Assembly: GCF_021603645.1 (NCBI RefSeq)
Contig: NZ_BQHJ01000009.1
Coordinates: 276,006-340,005, forward strand
From: Pseudomonas pseudonitroreducens
GTDB lineage: Bacteria; Pseudomonadota; Gammaproteobacteria; Pseudomonadales; Pseudomonadaceae
Direction: 5' to 3'
DNA: 64,000 nucleotides
Shown here: positions 26,004 through 35,742 of the stretch, piece after piece
Position numbering within the stretch: position 1 is the stretch's first letter
Layout of the letters: each line of letters opens with the position of its first letter
Notes under the pieces: generated by a model
Database searches by the model: none
What the model saw: the letters and a program-made list of their open reading frames with translations, nothing else
What the model was told of the DNA's origin: nothing
Program-made: the position numbers and the translations under genes

Positions 26004-28622
26004 ATGCAAGTCACGCTTGGAGTTTGCCTTGATCGGCGTCTGGGTCCATCGCCGGCGGATGCAATGGATGCCCCCGTATTAGGGCGACTGGGGTTTCTCG
26101 GCATTCTTGAGACCTACCTGGGGCTCCAGCGGCCGGATGTGCCGTGGGCTCGTCGAGTCACGAGTTACCTGGGACACCTACAGCGGAACGACAACGGGGC
26201 TCGTTTCTATAGCCGCTCTTTGCAGGCTGACAGTATCGGTACCGCTGCAACGCTACTGAGCTGGCGTGATGAGTGGCGCTTGGCGGGATGGGATGGTTCG
26301 GTGCCGTTGGATGCGCCGCAGAGACTGCGCGAAATGTCACTGGTTGAGCAATCGGCTGCAGTAAGCATCGAGCCGGGAGAGGCCGAGCGCCTAGTGGATG
26401 TGGCGATGGCGATGGCTAGTGAAACAACGCCAATTGAATCCGTGTTGTTGGTGGATCCTCTGGAAAGCTTTCCCTTAGGCTGGCGCCAGGTGCTTGCTCT
26501 ATTGCCAAACGTTGTCCTTTGGCAGCCGGAGCCTCAAGGGAAGGATCAGCTTCGCCAGCTGCAGGAACGTGCTCTCGGCACGCTGCGCGATGGGCAAGTC
26601 CAGGCGCTTGCTGCCCCGGTTACCGATGGCAGCGTGCTGCTTGTTAGAGCATCCACGCGGGAGGTGGCCGAACAGTGGCTCAGCGCGTCTTGTCGGTCTG
26701 CGGCAATAGACAGGCTGCTGCTTTGTGAGGATGGAGGCGACTCCCTGGACGCCACGATGATGGCGACTGGAGCTGCAGGTAGCGGGTTCCCGCACCTGAG
26801 TACGTTGCGTCCCCCGCTTCAGGCAGTCGGTCTGGCGCTGGAAATGTGCTGGGCGCCAATAGACGTGGGGCGGCTCATTGAGTTTCTCTCGCATCCTGTT
26901 GGCCCGTTCAGCCGAAAGGCCAGGGCTGCGCTTGCCCGGGTGGTGGACGAACAGCCAGGTATTGGCGGTGAGGCGTGGGCGACGTTTAAACGCGAAATTC
27001 CTGAAGATGACCAAGGAATGGCACTTCTTGAGGACATTGAGTTCTGGCTTGAAGGCGAACGCTGGTCCCGGGATGCCGGAGCACCGCTTGGTGCGCTCCT
27101 TGCCCGTGTTGACCGGCTTGTCGCTGCACTCCGGATGCGCTTGAGCGGCGACGATGTCGCTCGCGCCGCGCTGCTTCCAGCCATTGATCAGTGCATGGCG
27201 TTGCGAGCGGGGATGGCCGGGCTTCAGGATCAGGGCGTCGCCATTCTCTCGTCGCGTCAGGTAGAGCAGCTCATCGTCTATGCAACACCGGCCGGATGTA
27301 CGAATCCGAGTTCTTTCGCTCAGGTTGGCGGCTTGCGCGCAGAGGTGGAAGCGGGGGCCTGTATCGAAGCGGCGGATGAGGTCATCTGGTGGATGCCGTC
27401 CACTCCCGTTCTGCCACCGTCACTTCCCTGGTCGCAGATCGAGCTTACCGCACTGAAACAGCTGGGAGTGGTACTTCGCGATCCGCAGCAAGAGCTCGAT
27501 GCGTTGGCCAGGCAATGGTTGTTGCCACTTTTGGCGGCCAGGAAGCGCTTCACTTTGGTGATGCCGCCTGCCGGTTCCGAGGAGCATCCCTTTCAGCAAC
27601 TTCTCTGCAGCTTGGTCCCCGACTTCTTGAGTCACAGCATCGACCTGGATCTGCAGCTCGGCAGTGACTTCGTGGGAGAGCTCTCGACAGGCTTGACGCG
27701 TATGGAGCTTCCTAGGGCTCCCAGGCACATTGAGCTTGGCCGGCCTTTGTCGCTGCCCACCGAAGGACAGTCGTACTCCTCGCTTTCAGAGTTGTATGAC
27801 GATCCGGCGCTCTACGCACTCAAGCGCATTGCACGCTTGCGGGCAACGACTGTATTTACTGCGGAGGAGGATAATAGGCTGCTAGGCACGTTGGCCCATC
27901 GAGTCTTTGAAAGGCTTTTCCTGCAGGCCGGCTCTTTAGCGTGGACCCAGAAACAGGCTGTCGAGTGGTTCCGCGACAGTGTGGATGAGCTTCTCAAAAC
28001 CGAGGGGGCCCAGCTGTTGATGCAGGGGGCAGGAGTCAGCCAGCATCGTTTCAGGGCTGTGTGCGAGAACGCCATTTTCTCATTGCTCGACCATCTGCAG
28101 GCGGCGGGGGCGACGGCTGTTCGCACCGAGGTAGAGCTTGAAGGGCGCCTTGGAGATGTCCAGCTCATCGGTAAAGCCGACCTGCTGGTGGAGCTACCGA
28201 ATGGTCGGAGCGTGATCCTGGATATGAAGTGGGGCGGGGAAAAGCGTTACGCGGATTACTTGCGCGAAGGCCAGCACTTGCAATTGGCGTTCTACTCGAC
28301 ACTTCTGGAACAGCAAGCGGGGTTGGCGCCGGCAGCGCTGGGTTACTTCATTCTGGAGTCCGGGGCCATGTTCGTCACAGTGCCTGACGTCATGCCTAAG
28401 GCTCAGGTGCGGACTCCGCCCGTGGGAGCGACCGGTGTCTTGCTTCAGCAGGCTAGGGAGAGCTGGAAATGGCGTTCCCGGCAGTTGGCAGATGGGCAAA
28501 TCGATGTTGTTCCGCTCGAAGCCGGAGATGACTACCAGGGGCCCGACGGAACGCTGCCTGTGAAAGGACCGCGGCAGTGGGAAAAAGACTACTTGGTCCT
28601 GCTCGGAGGATGGGAGCAATGA
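26004..28622 (+). CDS. AddB-like protein with C-terminal PD-(D/E)XK nuclease
   Basis: This is an 872-residue protein. The C-terminal quarter carries the RecB-nuclease signatures GTLAHRVFE, IGKADLLVE, VILDMKWGG and a QLAFYST helix. The larger N-terminal part lacks a clear Walker A, as expected of an inactivated helicase scaffold in AddB-type subunits. The AddB cysteine cluster is not evident. The ATG at 26004 follows TAGGAGCTGAC; a longer frame from 25938 lacks such a site. Its stop overlaps the helicase start (ATGA), so the two are made in equal amounts. It likely forms a dimeric end-resection or degradation machine with the next gene. The nuclease domain is confident; the AddB analogy is moderate. 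Confidence 0.82.
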   Translation: MQVTLGVCLDRRLGPSPADAMDAPVLGRLGFLGILETYLGLQRPDVPWARRVTSYLGHLQRNDNGARFYSRSLQADSIGTAATLLSWRDEWRLAGWDGSVPLDAPQRLREMSLVEQSAAVSIEPGEAERLVDVAMAMASETTPIESVLLVDPLESFPLGWRQVLALLPNVVLWQPEPQGKDQLRQLQERALGTLRDGQVQALAAPVTDGSVLLVRASTREVAEQWLSASCRSAAIDRLLLCEDGGDSLDATMMATGAAGSGFPHLSTLRPPLQAVGLALEMCWAPIDVGRLIEFLSHPVGPFSRKARAALARVVDEQPGIGGEAWATFKREIPEDDQGMALLEDIEFWLEGERWSRDAGAPLGALLARVDRLVAALRMRLSGDDVARAALLPAIDQCMALRAGMAGLQDQGVAILSSRQVEQLIVYATPAGCTNPSSFAQVGGLRAEVEAGACIEAADEVIWWMPSTPVLPPSLPWSQIELTALKQLGVVLRDPQQELDALARQWLLPLLAARKRFTLVMPPAGSEEHPFQQLLCSLVPDFLSHSIDLDLQLGSDFVGELSTGLTRMELPRAPRHIELGRPLSLPTEGQSYSSLSELYDDPALYALKRIARLRATTVFTAEEDNRLLGTLAHRVFERLFLQAGSLAWTQKQAVEWFRDSVDELLKTEGAQLLMQGAGVSQHRFRAVCENAIFSLLDHLQAAGATAVRTEVELEGRLGDVQLIGKADLLVELPNGRSVILDMKWGGEKRYADYLREGQHLQLAFYSTLLEQQAGLAPAALGYFILESGAMFVTVPDVMPKAQVRTPPVGATGVLLQQARESWKWRSRQLADGQIDVVPLEAGDDYQGPDGTLPVKGPRQWEKDYLVLLGGWEQ

Positions 28623-31600
28623 ATAGCGTCGAGTTCATCAGCGCAGGGGCCGGTAGCGGAAAGACCTATAAGCTCACCGCTACGTTGTCCGATGCGCTGG
28701 AGTCTGGAGCGGCTCGTCCAGATGCCATCCTTGCGACCACATTTACGATCAAGGCGGCCAAGGAGTTGCGTGAGCGGGCCCGTTCATGGCTGCTGGGAAA
28801 AGGGCGTATCGATCTAGCCACAGCCGTTGGCCAAGCCAAGATTGGCACCGTCAATAGCGTATGTGGTCGTTTGCTCCAGCGTTTCTGCTTCGAGCTGGGA
28901 CTGTCGCCGGACCAGACGGTTCTGAGTGACGGGCAGGTAAAGCGCCTACTGGCGACGTCCTTGTCCGAGACGCTCGATCGCGAAGGGCAGGCGGAGCTTG
29001 TACGACTCACGGCCCGGTTAGGTATTGAGCATGACAAGTGGTCGCGGTTTATTGAGAGCATGGTCAAGGCGGCTCGCGACAACGACATTTCCCCGGAGCG
29101 GCTGCGACCGATGGGAGAAAAGAATTCAGACTTGATGCTGTCGAATTGGCCTGCGCCTTCGGCGCCGGCTACCGCAACCGAGATTCTGTCGTCGTCTCTG
29201 ACCAAGGCTGTGATGGACGTATCGGCATTCATCCAGCAAACGCAGGCGAGTGGCGGCGCAGTTGCGCAGAATCTGCAAAAGGGACTGCTGGAACTGGAGC
29301 GCCTTGAACGGATTTTTCGTGATGGGCGCTGGGCCTGGCCTGACTGGATAGCGGCCGGCAATATCGACGCTGGGGCCAAGGTCAGAGATCTTCTTGTGCC
29401 TGTTGTCGAGGCAGCTCAGATGCATGAGTCCCATCCGGTCTTCCATTCGGACGTGCGCCGATATCTGGATCTGGTTTTTAATCTGGCCGCCGACGCCCTT
29501 GAAACCTACGCGGAAGCTAAACGCATGCTTGGCGCGGTCGACTTTGGTGACCAGGAGGCTCTACTGCTGAGGGCCGTGCGTGAGAATCCGGATGTACGTG
29601 ATGCCCTGGCCAGTGAACTCGATCTGGTCATGGTTGACGAGTTCCAGGACACGAGCCCGATGCAGTTGGCACTGTTTGTTGAGTTCGCAAAGCTGGCAAA
29701 GCGCTCAGTGTGGGTGGGCGATCCCAAGCAGGCTATCTACGGCTTTCGTGGAACCGATGCCCGGCTCATTGCCGGCGTGCTGGATGCTATCAAGGGATGG
29801 GGGGGCTCGATTGGTGAACCGCTGACGATATCGCGACGTTCGGTTCCGGGGCTGGTGTCGCTGTCGAACGCAGTCTTCGAGCAGGCCTTCCTGCCCGAGC
29901 TCTCGGCGGATGCCATAGTACTTCAGGCACACCGTGGCGAAATTCCTGACCAGCCTGTGCTGTTCAATTGGGAGTTCGAGAGCAGCAAAAATGAGACGGA
30001 TTACCTGGGAATGGGGCCGGCTGTTCGAGAGCTCATTGATTCGGGGCTCAAGGTGGAGGACAAGGCGGCCCGGCAAGTTCGCGACGTAGAGCCGGGAGAC
30101 ATCGCTGTCCTGTGCCGTACCAATGACCAGGTTGAATTAGCAGTGACCTCACTGATTCGTTGGGGTATCCCCTCTGCAAGTCCACGAGCCGGGTTGCTGG
30201 GTACGCCTGAGGCCATCCTTACGTTGGCGTGTCTGCGCCGATTACTGAATGCTGGCGACACTGTCGCTTCTGCTCTCGTGCTCACCCTGGTTGACGGCAT
30301 GCCCATTCAGGCGTGGCTGGCCGATCGTCTCGAGTTTCTTGCCGAAGATGACGCCCGTCCGCAACAGTGGAAGGCAATTGGGGACTCGGCGCATCCATTG
30401 CTCTCGCGTCTGGAAGCGTTGAGGCCGTGCGTTGAGGTGCTCACCCCAAGAGAGGCGTTAAGGCTTGTCGTGGCGGAATCTCATGCCGCTCGGGTCGCCA
30501 GCCAGTGGTCCGGTTCACCGCAGGAGGCAAGGTCACGAATTGCCAACCTTGAAGCCCTCCTGGATCTTGCTTCGACCTACGAGGACGAGTGTGTTTCAGC
30601 CAAGCGCCCGGCTACGGTGAGTGGCCTTTTGCAATGGTTTGACGCAATGGCCGCTTCGGAAGACGACAACCGTGCGACGACGGTCGACAATGCAGTCAGT
30701 GTCATGACGCACCATGGTGCCAAAGGGCTGGAGTGGCCTGTAGTCGTGTTGACCTCACTCGGAACTGAAGCTCGCAGCGCTTTGTGGGAAGTTCGCTCCA
30801 GAACCGAGGGTAAATTCGATCCTGAACGTCCGCTAGATAATCGTTTTGTGCACTTCTGGCCAAAAACATGGGGCAATCGCCGGCAGCCCCAGGCAGCCGT
30901 CAATGCTGAGGCTGGTACCATGGGGCAGGCAATGGCTGCTGATGCCCTGGCGGAGAACAAGCGCCTTCTCTACGTCAGCATGACGCGAGCGCGTGACGCC
31001 AATGTGTTGGTGTCCTGCCGTCGCAGGTCTGGCCCCAATCTGGGCTGGGTCAACGAGGTTGGTGCTGGTGCGCTGCTGTTTGGTGACAGTGGGACTCTTA
31101 CGCTTGCGGATGGCCGAAAGATCGTGAGGGAGTCTCGAGCTTGGGCGGCTGCGGCCTGTGCGATTGATCCGCCGACTCAGGCAGCAGCGACGTGCAGTTG
31201 GTTTGTTGCTGACGCCGTGCTTGAGCCCAAGCCTCTCTGGTTTCGCCCGAGCAGCGCCGCTGGAGGCGCGTACGCTGCTGTCCAGTCGGAGTCTGTGGGA
31301 GCCCGTATCGCAATTAGCGCGAGTGTCGAGATGAGCCTCCTGGGGAGTGCGTTGCACCTGTGTATTGCACAAGCAGGTGTTACGGGCCGGGTGGCCGAGA
31401 CAGCGGTTGAGCACATCCTCCAGACGTGGGGGGTGGCGCATGCTGTCAACAGGTCGGCAGTGGTTGAGCAGGTCCGGGCCTTCTACGAGTGGGTGCGCTC
31501 TCGATGGCCAAACGGCCGAGTCCGAGTAGAGGTCCCAATCGAGGCAAGCCGGCTGGATGGGACTCGATTGCGTGGCCGCATTGACCTGCTGGTCGATACG

Positions 31601-31798
31601 CCCAGCGGGTGGATCCTGGTGGACCATAAGTCGAATCCCGGCAGTCAAGCTCGAGATGAAGTCCTGGTGCAAGATTACGGTCCGCAGCTCTCTGCATACG
31701 CCGAAGCTGTCCAGGCCTGTACCGGCAAGATGGTTTTGGAGCAGTGGCTGTACTTCCCTGTTGCTGCTCGGCTTACGAGAGTGGTCGCGAAGGCCTAG
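28619..31798 (+). CDS. AddA/RecB-like UvrD helicase-nuclease
   Basis: This is a 1059-residue SF1A helicase with SAGAGSGKTYKL (about residues 8-20), VMVDEFQDTSP, VGDPKQAIYGFRG, THHGAKGLEWPVV and SMTRARDAN. A C-terminal RecB-type nuclease carries GSALHLCIAQ, GRIDLLVD, ILVDHKSNPG and PQLSAYAEA. The arrangement matches AddA. With the upstream AddB-like protein it would process double-strand ends with two nuclease domains. The ATG at 28619 has GGAGGA upstream and overlaps the preceding stop by 4 nt. This is not the housekeeping RecBCD or AddAB locus. It sits inside an accessory block next to AlpA regulators, which favours anti-phage or element-maintenance roles. Confidence 0.87.
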   Translation: MNSVEFISAGAGSGKTYKLTATLSDALESGAARPDAILATTFTIKAAKELRERARSWLLGKGRIDLATAVGQAKIGTVNSVCGRLLQRFCFELGLSPDQTVLSDGQVKRLLATSLSETLDREGQAELVRLTARLGIEHDKWSRFIESMVKAARDNDISPERLRPMGEKNSDLMLSNWPAPSAPATATEILSSSLTKAVMDVSAFIQQTQASGGAVAQNLQKGLLELERLERIFRDGRWAWPDWIAAGNIDAGAKVRDLLVPVVEAAQMHESHPVFHSDVRRYLDLVFNLAADALETYAEAKRMLGAVDFGDQEALLLRAVRENPDVRDALASELDLVMVDEFQDTSPMQLALFVEFAKLAKRSVWVGDPKQAIYGFRGTDARLIAGVLDAIKGWGGSIGEPLTISRRSVPGLVSLSNAVFEQAFLPELSADAIVLQAHRGEIPDQPVLFNWEFESSKNETDYLGMGPAVRELIDSGLKVEDKAARQVRDVEPGDIAVLCRTNDQVELAVTSLIRWGIPSASPRAGLLGTPEAILTLACLRRLLNAGDTVASALVLTLVDGMPIQAWLADRLEFLAEDDARPQQWKAIGDSAHPLLSRLEALRPCVEVLTPREALRLVVAESHAARVASQWSGSPQEARSRIANLEALLDLASTYEDECVSAKRPATVSGLLQWFDAMAASEDDNRATTVDNAVSVMTHHGAKGLEWPVVVLTSLGTEARSALWEVRSRTEGKFDPERPLDNRFVHFWPKTWGNRRQPQAAVNAEAGTMGQAMAADALAENKRLLYVSMTRARDANVLVSCRRRSGPNLGWVNEVGAGALLFGDSGTLTLADGRKIVRESRAWAAAACAIDPPTQAAATCSWFVADAVLEPKPLWFRPSSAAGGAYAAVQSESVGARIAISASVEMSLLGSALHLCIAQAGVTGRVAETAVEHILQTWGVAHAVNRSAVVEQVRAFYEWVRSRWPNGRVRVEVPIEASRLDGTRLRGRIDLLVDTPSGWILVDHKSNPGSQARDEVLVQDYGPQLSAYAEAVQACTGKMVLEQWLYFPVAARLTRVVAKA

Positions 31799-31939
31799 CC
31801 ACAAACTTGCTGCTGAGCAGGAGTGTCCTTCCCAGCAGCCGAATACGACGGTTGGACGTTATTTGGAGCAGTGGCAGGCCATGACTTTGCCAACGCTTTT
31901 TTGCACGTTGAGTGTCCTAAGTTTTGCTAGGGAACCTTT

Positions 31940-32149
31940 ATGAGAATCATACGGCTGAGGGAGGTCATCAGTGCGACAGGTCTTGCTCGGTCCACAATTT
32001 ACAAGCTCATGGGGGCCAATGAATTCCCGCAGTCTGTGCCGTTGGTAGGTCGTAGCGTTGGCTGGGTTGAAAGTGAAATCCAAGCGTGGATTCAATCCAA
32101 GATTGTGCTGCGAGATCTTCGTGAGACTTCGATTACCTACCCCAGTTGA
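31940..32149 (+). CDS. AlpA-family regulator (copy 2)
   Basis: This 69-residue protein is a close relative of the regulator at 17102. Both have GLARSTI, KL.GA.EFP, VGWVE or LGWVE and W-I-Q-x-(R/K)-I in the same spacing. It is a minimal winged-helix DNA-binding protein of the AlpA class, with AGGGAACC upstream of the ATG. It stands 141 bp after the AddA-like gene and just before the next helicase unit, repeating the AlpA-then-helicase layout at 17.1 kb. It probably activates the downstream helicase operon. Confidence 0.87.
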   Translation: MRIIRLREVISATGLARSTIYKLMGANEFPQSVPLVGRSVGWVESEIQAWIQSKIVLRDLRETSITYPS

Positions 32150-32154
32150 CGTCA

Positions 32155-32325
32155 GTGACTCCGAATCTTTGTGGTGCGGAAGCAGTTAATACTCTCTCGC
32201 AGGAACTTTTCTTCACAGCAACATCGGAAGGTGATTTCAGCCTGGCCAAGGGAGCTGTATCTGTCTTTGCAGAAGTGCGAGAGCTGTTACAAGGGTTTTT
32301 GGGGGTGTTGCTGCCTACGTTGTAG
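32155..32325 (+). CDS. Candidate small protein, 56 residues, GTG start
   Basis: An open frame begins at GTG 32155, 5 nt after the alpA stop, and runs to TAG 32325. The predicted product has an amphipathic helical character, with AEAVNTLSQELFFTA, FSLAKGAVSVFAEVRELL and a hydrophobic tail GFLGVLLPTL. Third-position choice looks coding, but there is no strong ribosome site. Coupling to the alpA stop could supply initiation. It could instead be a decayed gene end. No family is recognised. Confidence 0.4.
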   Translation: MTPNLCGAEAVNTLSQELFFTATSEGDFSLAKGAVSVFAEVRELLQGFLGVLLPTL

Positions 32326-32369
32326 TGACAGCGGAGCTGTGCCATTTAGGTTGATTACGGAGACTATTC

Positions 32370-35300
32370 ATGACTGTGCATGGCCCCCTCATTTCCACTC
32401 AGGAAGATCTCTTTCATGAGGAGGTATCGCTGTTGCTACCCGAGCGCTTTGCAATCAATTGCAAGGTGCTCAATAACCCAGTTCGACAGCTTGCACGTCC
32501 AGAGGCACGAGAACTCTGCAGGCTGCGGCCATTTTCACTTCGCCAAATCGCGGGCTATGAAGCGACCTTACCATCTGGCGAAATTCTGAGAATTATCAAC
32601 ACAAAGACCTCCGCTCAACTCAATGTGGATTTGGTTCTGTTGGTACCTGGGGCTTCAGATCCTGCAGAAATCTCTTTGGCGCTTGAGCGAGGCGAAGGTC
32701 GTTGGGTCGCCAACGACATGATCGACCTGAGTAGGCTCGATGCAGCAGCTCGAAACGCAAGACTCGAAGCAATTATGGCTTCGTGGGACGACGCCTTCCT
32801 GCTCCGTGAAAGCCGTCCAGCTAAGGATGGAAGGCCTGCTACGTCAGGGTTACGCCGCCCCCAAATTGGAGCGTTGCATGCTTCTCTCGCCCACCTCACT
32901 CGATCAGGTTCGCCTGCCACTATTGTCATGCCAACAGGTACCGGCAAGACGGAAACTATGCTCGCGCTGAATGCTCACCAGTGTTTCGAGCGATTGTTGG
33001 TTGTGGTGCCCAACGACGCGTTACGTGAGCAGGTCGCCGGAAAGTTTGAAACCTTTGGTGTGCTCAGACGGCAGGAGTGTCTCAGCTCAAAAGCTGAGTA
33101 CCCAGTAGTAATGCGCCTTTCCCACATTCCCACTGCGGTGAATGAAGTGGATCTGATCTTCGGTAGCGCCAATGTGGTGGTGACTACCATGCAGATTGCT
33201 GGTCGTGCTGACGCTGAGATCCAGGAGCGTATGGCTGATCACGCATCTGCTCTCTTCATCGACGAGGCTCATCACATTGGCGCTCCGACCTGGGCGCGAT
33301 TCCGCAGCCTCTTCGTCGATCGTGAACTGCCATTACCAATTTTCCAGTTCACTGCCACTCCGTTTCGAGAGGATGGGCGACGAGTCGATGGCGAGTTCAT
33401 CTATACCTACCCGCTCAAGAAAGCGCAGATAGAAGGCTACTTCAAGCCGATCCGCTTCGAGGCGGTATTTGGTCTGGATCAATCCGAGGCCGATGAAGCG
33501 ATTGCCGAAAAGCTCGGTGAGATTCTGCAAGGCGATCTCAGCCTTGGTCTAAACCATCTGGCTATGGCGCGGTGCTCCACAATTGAGCGCGCTAAGGAAC
33601 TTCATCAGCTATACAGCCGACGGTTCCCACAACACAATCCTGTCCTTGTTCACAGCAACCAGTCTGCGCGGGAACGACGTGCAAACCTTGCAGCGCTGCG
33701 TCGTTTCGACAGCCGGATCATTGTGTGTGTTGACATGCTGGGTGAGGGTTTCGACTTGCCGGAGCTCAAGATAGCCGGCTTGCATGACCCGCATAAAAGC
33801 ATTGCTGTCACTATTCAGTTCGTGGGTCGGTTCACGCGACAGGACCCGAGGCTTGGTGATGCAACCGTAATCGCCAACACGGGCGTGGATGACGTCGACC
33901 GCTCGTTGGCGAAGCTCTATGCGGAGGATGCCGACTGGAATACGTTGGTTGAGGCGCTGAGTTCTGCGCGGATCGAACGGCAGGTGCGGCGTGCCGAAAT
34001 GTTTCGTGGTTTCACGGGGGATCTTCGCGACATTCCCCTGCAGACGTTGGAGCCCAAGATGAATGCTGTTGTCTACAGGACGACCTGCGAAGCTTGGGAT
34101 CCGCTGCGAGTAGAGGATCTCTGTTCACCTGGCGTGTACCGAGGCATGAAGCTCAATCAGCAGCGTCGAGTAGCCATATTCGTTACTCGTAATGAAGAGC
34201 AGGCGGGATGGACTACAGCTCAGCAAGCGACCAATGTCATCTGGGATCTGCACATGATGCATTGGGATGAGGACGCTGGACTCCTGTTCATTAGCAGCTC
34301 CTTGAAAGGTCCTCATGACAAGCTTGCCAAGGCTATCTCTGGCGACACCGCGCGCCGAATCGAGGGTGAAGAGGTGTTTCGGAGTCTTCATGGCTTTAAG
34401 CGGCTGATTCTGCGCAATCTGGGACTCACTCACCATCAGGGCCGCGGAGTGCGCTACTCCATGTACATGGGCGTTGATGTCGCTGACGGCCTCGACACCG
34501 CTAAGCAGTCCAGAATCAAGAACAATGTCTTCGCCACGGGGTTCCTGGATGGTGTGCCGGCCATTCGTGGTTGCTCGGTGAAAGGTAAGTTCTGGTCGAT
34601 TACTCCGGTCCGAGACCTGACCGATTGGGTTGATTGGTGTCAAGGAATCGGTCGGTTGGTGAACGATTCCGGAATCACCACTGATGAAGTGTTCAAGAGT
34701 GCGATGCGACCTCGTCTGATCAGCGAGAGGCCTGCCGTTCCTCCCGTCGCTATTCACTGGCCGGAGTCGCTTATGACGCAGATCGAGGAACGTATAGAAA
34801 TCAGCTTTGATGACCAGGTTGTCCCGTTCTCCGAATGTGATATCGAGCTTCTCAGTCATCAGAGGACGGGCCCACTGCGATTTGCCGTAACCAGCGATGC
34901 TCATGTTGCCGAGTTTGAAATTGAGTTCAACGATGGGGGCGCTCGCTATCCACAGCGGGCGGGGGCGGAGGCCACGATCAAGATTGGCAGTGTTGTGAAG
35001 ACGTTATCTGAGTCGTTCGGAGAGGATGCGCCACAGATCGATTTCGGCGACGGATCGCTTCTGATCTACAGCCACCTTTACGCGCTACCTGAAGGCGTAT
35101 CTGTTGAGCCGTACCCAACCGACAAGATTGTTGACTGGGATTGGTCCTCAACCAACATACGGGCTGAATCTCAAGGTGTCGAGAAGCGCTCCGATTCTGT
35201 CCAGCGTAGAGTCATCGACTACTTGCTTTCCGATGGCAACGTATATGACCTGGTTTTCGATGATGATGGGAAAGGGGAAATCGCTGACGTGGTTACGCTG

Positions 35301-35705
35301 CGTGTCACTGACAGCTTGGTGCAGGTCACCCTCTACCATTGCAAGTTTTCGAGCACTGATACACCAGGAGCCCGCCTTGCAGATCTCTACGAGGTCTGTG
35401 GGCAAGCACAGAAATCTGCTCGATGGCGTGATCGTCCTAATCGCATGTTCACTCACATGCTGAAGCGAGAGAAACGTCGCCTCGAAAAGGGACAGAGCTC
35501 TCGCTTCGAGCTGGGAACCGCTGCATCGCTCAAGAAGCTGAAGGCGAGCTGGCAGGACTATCGCTATGAGTTCGATGTTCGCATCGTACAGCCAGGGTTA
35601 TCGCGCGCTGCAGTTAATGAAGAGGGGTTGCATCTGCTGGCTGGGGTTGAAACGTATTTGTTGGAAACCCGTGCGATGAAACTGCGGATCATTGGCAGTG
35701 CATGA
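32370..35705 (+). CDS. Large SF2 DEAD/DEAH-box helicase
   Basis: This is an 1111-residue protein. About 180 residues of unrecognised N-terminus precede an SF2 core: MPTGTGKTETML (about 187), FIDEAHHIGAPTW (about 296), FTATPFREDG, then VDMLGEGFDLPELK and IQFVGRFTRQD (about 455-490). The C-terminal half (about 550-1111) has no recognised domain and includes acidic beta-rich segments (LVFDDDGKGEIADVVTLRV) that could be a substrate-recognition or nuclease-like fold. A GGAG site precedes the ATG at 32370. It ends 37 bp before the convergent minus-strand helicase. It resembles defence-associated helicases in which an SF2 motor is fused to an unknown effector; its role is inferred. Confidence 0.83.
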   Translation: MTVHGPLISTQEDLFHEEVSLLLPERFAINCKVLNNPVRQLARPEARELCRLRPFSLRQIAGYEATLPSGEILRIINTKTSAQLNVDLVLLVPGASDPAEISLALERGEGRWVANDMIDLSRLDAAARNARLEAIMASWDDAFLLRESRPAKDGRPATSGLRRPQIGALHASLAHLTRSGSPATIVMPTGTGKTETMLALNAHQCFERLLVVVPNDALREQVAGKFETFGVLRRQECLSSKAEYPVVMRLSHIPTAVNEVDLIFGSANVVVTTMQIAGRADAEIQERMADHASALFIDEAHHIGAPTWARFRSLFVDRELPLPIFQFTATPFREDGRRVDGEFIYTYPLKKAQIEGYFKPIRFEAVFGLDQSEADEAIAEKLGEILQGDLSLGLNHLAMARCSTIERAKELHQLYSRRFPQHNPVLVHSNQSARERRANLAALRRFDSRIIVCVDMLGEGFDLPELKIAGLHDPHKSIAVTIQFVGRFTRQDPRLGDATVIANTGVDDVDRSLAKLYAEDADWNTLVEALSSARIERQVRRAEMFRGFTGDLRDIPLQTLEPKMNAVVYRTTCEAWDPLRVEDLCSPGVYRGMKLNQQRRVAIFVTRNEEQAGWTTAQQATNVIWDLHMMHWDEDAGLLFISSSLKGPHDKLAKAISGDTARRIEGEEVFRSLHGFKRLILRNLGLTHHQGRGVRYSMYMGVDVADGLDTAKQSRIKNNVFATGFLDGVPAIRGCSVKGKFWSITPVRDLTDWVDWCQGIGRLVNDSGITTDEVFKSAMRPRLISERPAVPPVAIHWPESLMTQIEERIEISFDDQVVPFSECDIELLSHQRTGPLRFAVTSDAHVAEFEIEFNDGGARYPQRAGAEATIKIGSVVKTLSESFGEDAPQIDFGDGSLLIYSHLYALPEGVSVEPYPTDKIVDWDWSSTNIRAESQGVEKRSDSVQRRVIDYLLSDGNVYDLVFDDDGKGEIADVVTLRVTDSLVQVTLYHCKFSSTDTPGARLADLYEVCGQAQKSARWRDRPNRMFTHMLKREKRRLEKGQSSRFELGTAASLKKLKASWQDYRYEFDVRIVQPGLSRAAVNEEGLHLLAGVETYLLETRAMKLRIIGSA

Positions 35706-35742
35706 TCGGCCATGTCCTATCAGGGAATGTTGCGCTTGCGGG

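Noticed and set aside
28619-31798. Possibility that the AddA/AddB-like genes are the housekeeping recombination locus
   Set aside because: They lie between AlpA regulators in an accessory block and are joined to unrecognised genes. The AddB-like protein lacks the usual cysteine cluster, and Pseudomonas normally uses RecBCD elsewhere.
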